Below are positions 61,272 to 64,000 of a stretch of DNA of 64,000 bases, in pieces (positions within the stretch are counted from its first letter, which is position 1; every line of letters begins with the position of its first letter). The translations under genes and the position numbers were made by a program. This stretch comes from Tateyamaria sp. Alg231-49. GTDB lineage: Bacteria > Pseudomonadota > Alphaproteobacteria > Rhodobacterales > Rhodobacteraceae. The stretch is taken from NCBI RefSeq assembly GCF_900143535.1, contig NZ_FRFA01000019.1, positions 17,598 through 81,597 of the forward strand, read 5' to 3'. Below the pieces are notes generated by a model, which saw nothing but the letters and a program-made list of their open reading frames with translations, had not been told where the DNA came from and did no database searches.

Positions 61272-62047
61272 CGCATACACTCCTTCGCAAAGGAGGCGAT
61301 CCGCACGGTGACGTCGGCGGCATGTGTCATCGGCATCATATGCGCGGCATCGTCGATCACGGCACACTGACCATTTGGCACCAGTCCGGCCATTGCGCGC
61401 GACATTGCGGGGGTTGAGTTTGGCTCTTGTCCGCCGGTCATGAAAAGGGCCGGGCAGTTGATAGCCTGTAACCCGGCTTCGGTCGGACCGTCAGAATGAG
61501 CAAAGACTGTGTATGCGGCCTTGTATCCCGCCGGGTCGACGCTGCGCAGCCAGTCCGCACAGGCGGCTCGTTCCGGGCTTGGGATGTCGCCAAACCACCG
61601 CTCAAGCGGGGCAGTCGGATCCGCGACGGAGGATCCATCAAGGCTTGCGGCCCGCGCGATCACCGCGTCGCGTGCGGACAGCTCGCGCCGGAAAATTGCA
61701 TTGAGTGCTGCGACGCCCATGACCTGCTCGGGATATGTGATCGCCAGATCAAGGGCTACCATTGCCCCAAAGGAGTGCCCGACAACCACGCAAGGTTCCT
61801 CAAGGCATGTGGCAACGGCTTTTGTGTAGTCCGATAGGCTTGGCCCCGCGGGCAAGGCGGCACTGTCCCCATGTCCGGGCATGTCGATGGCAACCACTCG
61901 AAAATCTTTGGACAGCGCGTCAATCTGTGCGCCCCATGCCTCGGCTCGCAGGCCGACGCCGTGGATCAAAACAAGTGTTGGTCCGCCTCCTGCGACAATC
62001 GCGGAGAGGGGGCCAACCTCAGACCGCTGCCGGGTTGTCCAGGTCAT
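61268..62047 (-). CDS. Alpha/beta-fold hydrolase
   Basis: 259 residues. LVLIHGVGLRAEAW (oxyanion region), nucleophile Ser in VVVGHSFGAMVA, Asp and His near FMTGGQEPNST and DDAAHMMPM. Cytoplasmic esterase/C-C hydrolase type, similar in size to RutD- and EstD-like enzymes. ATG at 62047 overlaps the DUF1185 gene by 29 bp. It probably opens or de-esterifies an intermediate of this operon. Confidence 0.88.
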   Translation of the reverse strand: MTWTTRQRSEVGPLSAIVAGGGPTLVLIHGVGLRAEAWGAQIDALSKDFRVVAIDMPGHGDSAALPAGPSLSDYTKAVATCLEEPCVVVGHSFGAMVALDLAITYPEQVMGVAALNAIFRRELSARDAVIARAASLDGSSVADPTAPLERWFGDIPSPERAACADWLRSVDPAGYKAAYTVFAHSDGPTEAGLQAINCPALFMTGGQEPNSTPAMSRAMAGLVPNGQCAVIDDAAHMMPMTHAADVTVRIASFAKECMR

Positions 62048-62618
62048 GGCCCAAATCCTTGAGGTCCTGATACCGGTCGCCAATACGGTGATGGGGCCGC
62101 CCGCCAGTGGCCGCACCGAGAACCACGACAATCTCGTCATCACGCGGGGCGTCGGGAATGGAAAACTGTATGGTCAGATAATGCGATCGACGCCCCGCAT
62201 CGTTCTTGTCCATCAGGGGCACCATGATCGGCGCGTTTGCCCCGCCGCGTGTATTGGTGAAAGCGAGATAGGATTTCGCGCCTACGGCTTCGCGGTAGTG
62301 ATTGCCAAACCGCAGCGTGTGGATCAGGCCTGAGGCGTGCTCAATCTCTCCGTTCAGGCCGACGACTGCGGCTTTGCCATAGGCTTCGATCGCATCGCCA
62401 GACCCAGCCAGTGCGATCATGCGTTCTGTCATCATTTCACCCAAGACTGGCCCGTAGGCCTGAATTTCAGGTTTCAGATCATCGATATAACGCCCGGCCC
62501 ACGGGTTGCGGACAACGGCGGCCAGCGCAAACATGCGCCATGGGCGGTCTGCGGGGCGAAAGCCCTCGATCAACACCTCTTCGTCATAGGTGACCAGTTT
62601 TCTGATTTCGGGCTGCAT
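62019..62618 (-). CDS. DUF1185 (amino acid synthesis) family protein
   Basis: 199 residues. MQPEIRKLVTYDEEVLIEGFRPADRPWRMFALAAVVRNPWAGRY and AAVVGLNGEIEHASGLIHTLRFGNHYREAVGAKSYLAFTNTRGGANAPIMVPLMDKND are characteristic of this family, for which structures exist but no proven function that I know of. ATG at 62618; the longer frame to 63116 falls inside the divergent LysR gene. First gene of the minus-strand operon, divergent from lysR. Confidence 0.88.
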   Translation of the reverse strand: MQPEIRKLVTYDEEVLIEGFRPADRPWRMFALAAVVRNPWAGRYIDDLKPEIQAYGPVLGEMMTERMIALAGSGDAIEAYGKAAVVGLNGEIEHASGLIHTLRFGNHYREAVGAKSYLAFTNTRGGANAPIMVPLMDKNDAGRRSHYLTIQFSIPDAPRDDEIVVVLGAATGGRPHHRIGDRYQDLKDLGHDLDNPAAV

Positions 62619-62649
62619 GGGCGCATCTTTCTTTGGTTGGCCCAATATT

Positions 62650-62676
62650 CGTTTGCAGCCATGGATTTGACAAACG
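62650..62676. promoter_or_regulatory. Candidate LysR binding site
   Basis: CGTTTG (62650-62655), 15-nt spacer, CAAACG (62671-62676), a perfect inverted repeat in the 91-bp space between the divergent DUF1185 operon and lysR gene. This position is where LysR activators usually bind. Confidence 0.5.
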
Positions 62677-62709
62677 CAGGATTCGCGGGTCAAGCTATAA
62701 GTTCTGCTA

Positions 62710-63594
62710 ATGGCTGCGTTGTGTATGGCGAAATCTCTTCCTCCACTGACATGGTTCCGCGCCTTTGAGGCCGCGGCGCGGCAGCTGAGTTTTACGGCCG
62801 CGGCGCAGGAGCTTGGCATGACCCAATCGGCGGTGTCGCAGCACGTCAAAGCGTTGGAAACGCGCCTTGGCGTGACTCTATTCCTGCGTCGTGCGCGCGG
62901 TCTGTCGTTGACGGATGAGGGGCGCACGTTGCTGCCGCAAGTCGGCAGCGCACTCGAAACTCTGGCCGACGCCGCACGCGGGTTCGAGGCAGGGCCGACC
63001 AAAAACCTGCTGACAATCGCCAGTTCAGTGAGCGTGGCGGAGTGGGTGATCGCGCCGCATTTGGCCGAATTCAAAGCCCGCATGCCTGACCTGCGCCTGC
63101 GCTTTGTCGGCACCATCTGGCCGGATGACTACAATACGGTGCGTGCCGATGTCGAAATTCCCTTTGGATCGCGCAGCCAGGTCGGGCGCGCGGGAATAAT
63201 GCTGGAGCCGGGTGGCCTGATCGCGTTGAAGGCCCCGGGGTTGCGGGGGTCGCTTGAGGGCTTGCCGCTGATAGAATCTGTTGGCACGTCGGATGGCTGG
63301 AGCAAGTGGCGCGAGGTGGTCGGGCCCGTCCTGCAACCCGAGATTTTTGTAGATTCATACGGCGCCGCATTGCACATGGCAGCGCAGGGCAATGGCGTCG
63401 CACTTGTAAGCGCATTGCTGGCACAAAATGCACTGAGTTCGGGCCAACTGGTTCGAGCAAACCCCGCGAGCCTTCAGAGCACTGAGGGGTATTTCCTGCG
63501 CATCACTCCTGATGTGCCGGGGGCCGAGGCGTTTCGCGACTGGCTTCTTGAACGGCTCGCCGACGCGCCGGATATCGGCTCCGGGCAAGGATAA
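62710..63594 (+). CDS. LysR family transcriptional regulator (GcvA-like)
   Basis: 294 residues. N-terminal HTH: PPLTWFRAFEAAARQLSFTAAAQELGMTQSAVSQHVKALETRLGVTLFLRRARGLSLTDEG; C-terminal LysR substrate domain. ATG 62710 or 62725 (MAKSLPPL); the second matches family starts. Likely activates the divergent DUF1185-hydrolase-flavin monooxygenase operon in response to its substrate. Confidence 0.92.
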   Translation: MAALCMAKSLPPLTWFRAFEAAARQLSFTAAAQELGMTQSAVSQHVKALETRLGVTLFLRRARGLSLTDEGRTLLPQVGSALETLADAARGFEAGPTKNLLTIASSVSVAEWVIAPHLAEFKARMPDLRLRFVGTIWPDDYNTVRADVEIPFGSRSQVGRAGIMLEPGGLIALKAPGLRGSLEGLPLIESVGTSDGWSKWREVVGPVLQPEIFVDSYGAALHMAAQGNGVALVSALLAQNALSSGQLVRANPASLQSTEGYFLRITPDVPGAEAFRDWLLERLADAPDIGSGQG

Positions 63595-63853
63595 GGTGGC
63601 GCAGGCCAACACCGCATGCCAGAAATCCGTGCATTTGACCGCGTCAAACGCTTTTGACGGCACCGTATTCTGGCGATCAGGGCGTCTGTCTCAAATTCCC
63701 GTTGTCATCTTTCCAAAGGCATCACTACGCTTTGACACGTCGTCTGTTCGGAAAGGAAAACGAGGACTGTCTGACGTCAGCGCTTATGGGTCCAAATAGG
63801 GCAAATTGCTAAGAGAGTGTTCTTGGCTCATCGTAACCACCGAGGAGTGGAAG

Positions 63854-64000
63854 ATGAGACAGACCAATGGAACACGCAAAAGCTCAGGCGAGAAGATCGT
63901 CAAAGACATCAAACGAGCGACCCGCAAGCATTACTCGTCCGAAGAGAAGATCAGGATCGTCCTGGACGGTCTGAGGGGCGAGGACAGCATAGCTGAGCTG
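63854..64000 (+). mobile_element. IS3-family insertion sequence, first ORF (OrfA), partial
   Basis: ATG at 63854 with GAGGAG 6 bp upstream; 49 codons before the right edge (MRQTNGTRKSSGEKIVKDIK, then RATRKHYSSEEKIRIVLDGLRGEDSIAEL). This is the start of the HTH OrfA of an IS3-group element, matching the (K/R)RATRK.YS.EEKIRIVL pattern. The left inverted repeat probably lies between 63700 and 63850 but its exact end cannot be fixed without the right end. The gap 63595-63853 after lysR shows no gene. Confidence 0.88.

Overview
This 64 kb window looks like chromosome from a marine alphaproteobacterium of the Rhodobacterales (Roseobacter group). The signs are an RTX protein with a C-terminal Hint domain, TRAP transporters, a pyrrolysine-free MttB-type methyltransferase, DUF1194 and DUF1254 proteins, a high-GC tightly overlapping gene style, and TTG/GTG starts. 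The identification rests on gene content only.

Layout: 1-6.2 kb holds the start of cytochrome c oxidase subunit I, the RTX/Hint protein, frnE-like and lipB genes, a peptidoglycan-binding lipidless exported protein, and tRNA-Leu(GAG). From 6.2 to 11.4 kb, directly behind the tRNA, there is a gene-poor, less GC-rich, island-like stretch with a nonsense-interrupted gene, a DUF1254 protein, an FkbM methyltransferase and degenerate dispersed repeats. From 11.5 to 15.3 kb there is a glucosylglycerate module: sugar-phosphoglycerate phosphatase, glucosyl-3-phosphoglycerate synthase, and a convergent GH13 phosphorylase. From 15.5 to 26 kb come a CoA transferase/racemase, a flavin monooxygenase, acetyl-CoA synthetase, an ACR3 arsenite exporter, an EamA exporter and a complete TRAP transporter. 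A second gene-poor patch (26-28.7 kb) holds small genes and an alpha/beta-hydrolase fused to a class III cyclase. From 28.7 to 32.3 kb are a PHP phosphoesterase, glpD and a metallophosphoesterase.

From 32.5 to 38.4 kb there is a complete six-gene Mrp-type multisubunit cation/proton antiporter with fused MrpA-MrpB. Immediately downstream, 38.5-43.3 kb is the most interesting locus: a guanidine-I (ykkC) type riboswitch followed by an ABC importer (binding protein, permease, ATPase), an agmatinase-fold enzyme with the features of Ni-dependent guanidine hydrolase, a protein with 20 histidines in its first 45 residues, and a small exported membrane protein. I read it as a guanidine uptake and hydrolysis operon with its own candidate nickel-handling protein.

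From 43.3 to 47.3 kb, uxuA-uxuB-uxaC form a hexuronate catabolic set. From 50.4 to 57.7 kb a GntR-headed minus-strand operon runs through DapA-like lyase, aldehyde dehydrogenase, ProC-like protein, MttB-like methyltransferase, GNAT and amine oxidase, joined by five consecutive 4-bp overlaps; it probably degrades a methylated amine or amino acid. From 57.8 to 63.6 kb a second minus-strand set (DUF1185 protein, alpha/beta-hydrolase, flavin reductase, luciferase-like monooxygenase, aldehyde dehydrogenase) is divergent from a LysR regulator and probably oxidises an unknown substrate with a two-component flavin monooxygenase. The window ends inside the first ORF of an IS3-family insertion sequence.
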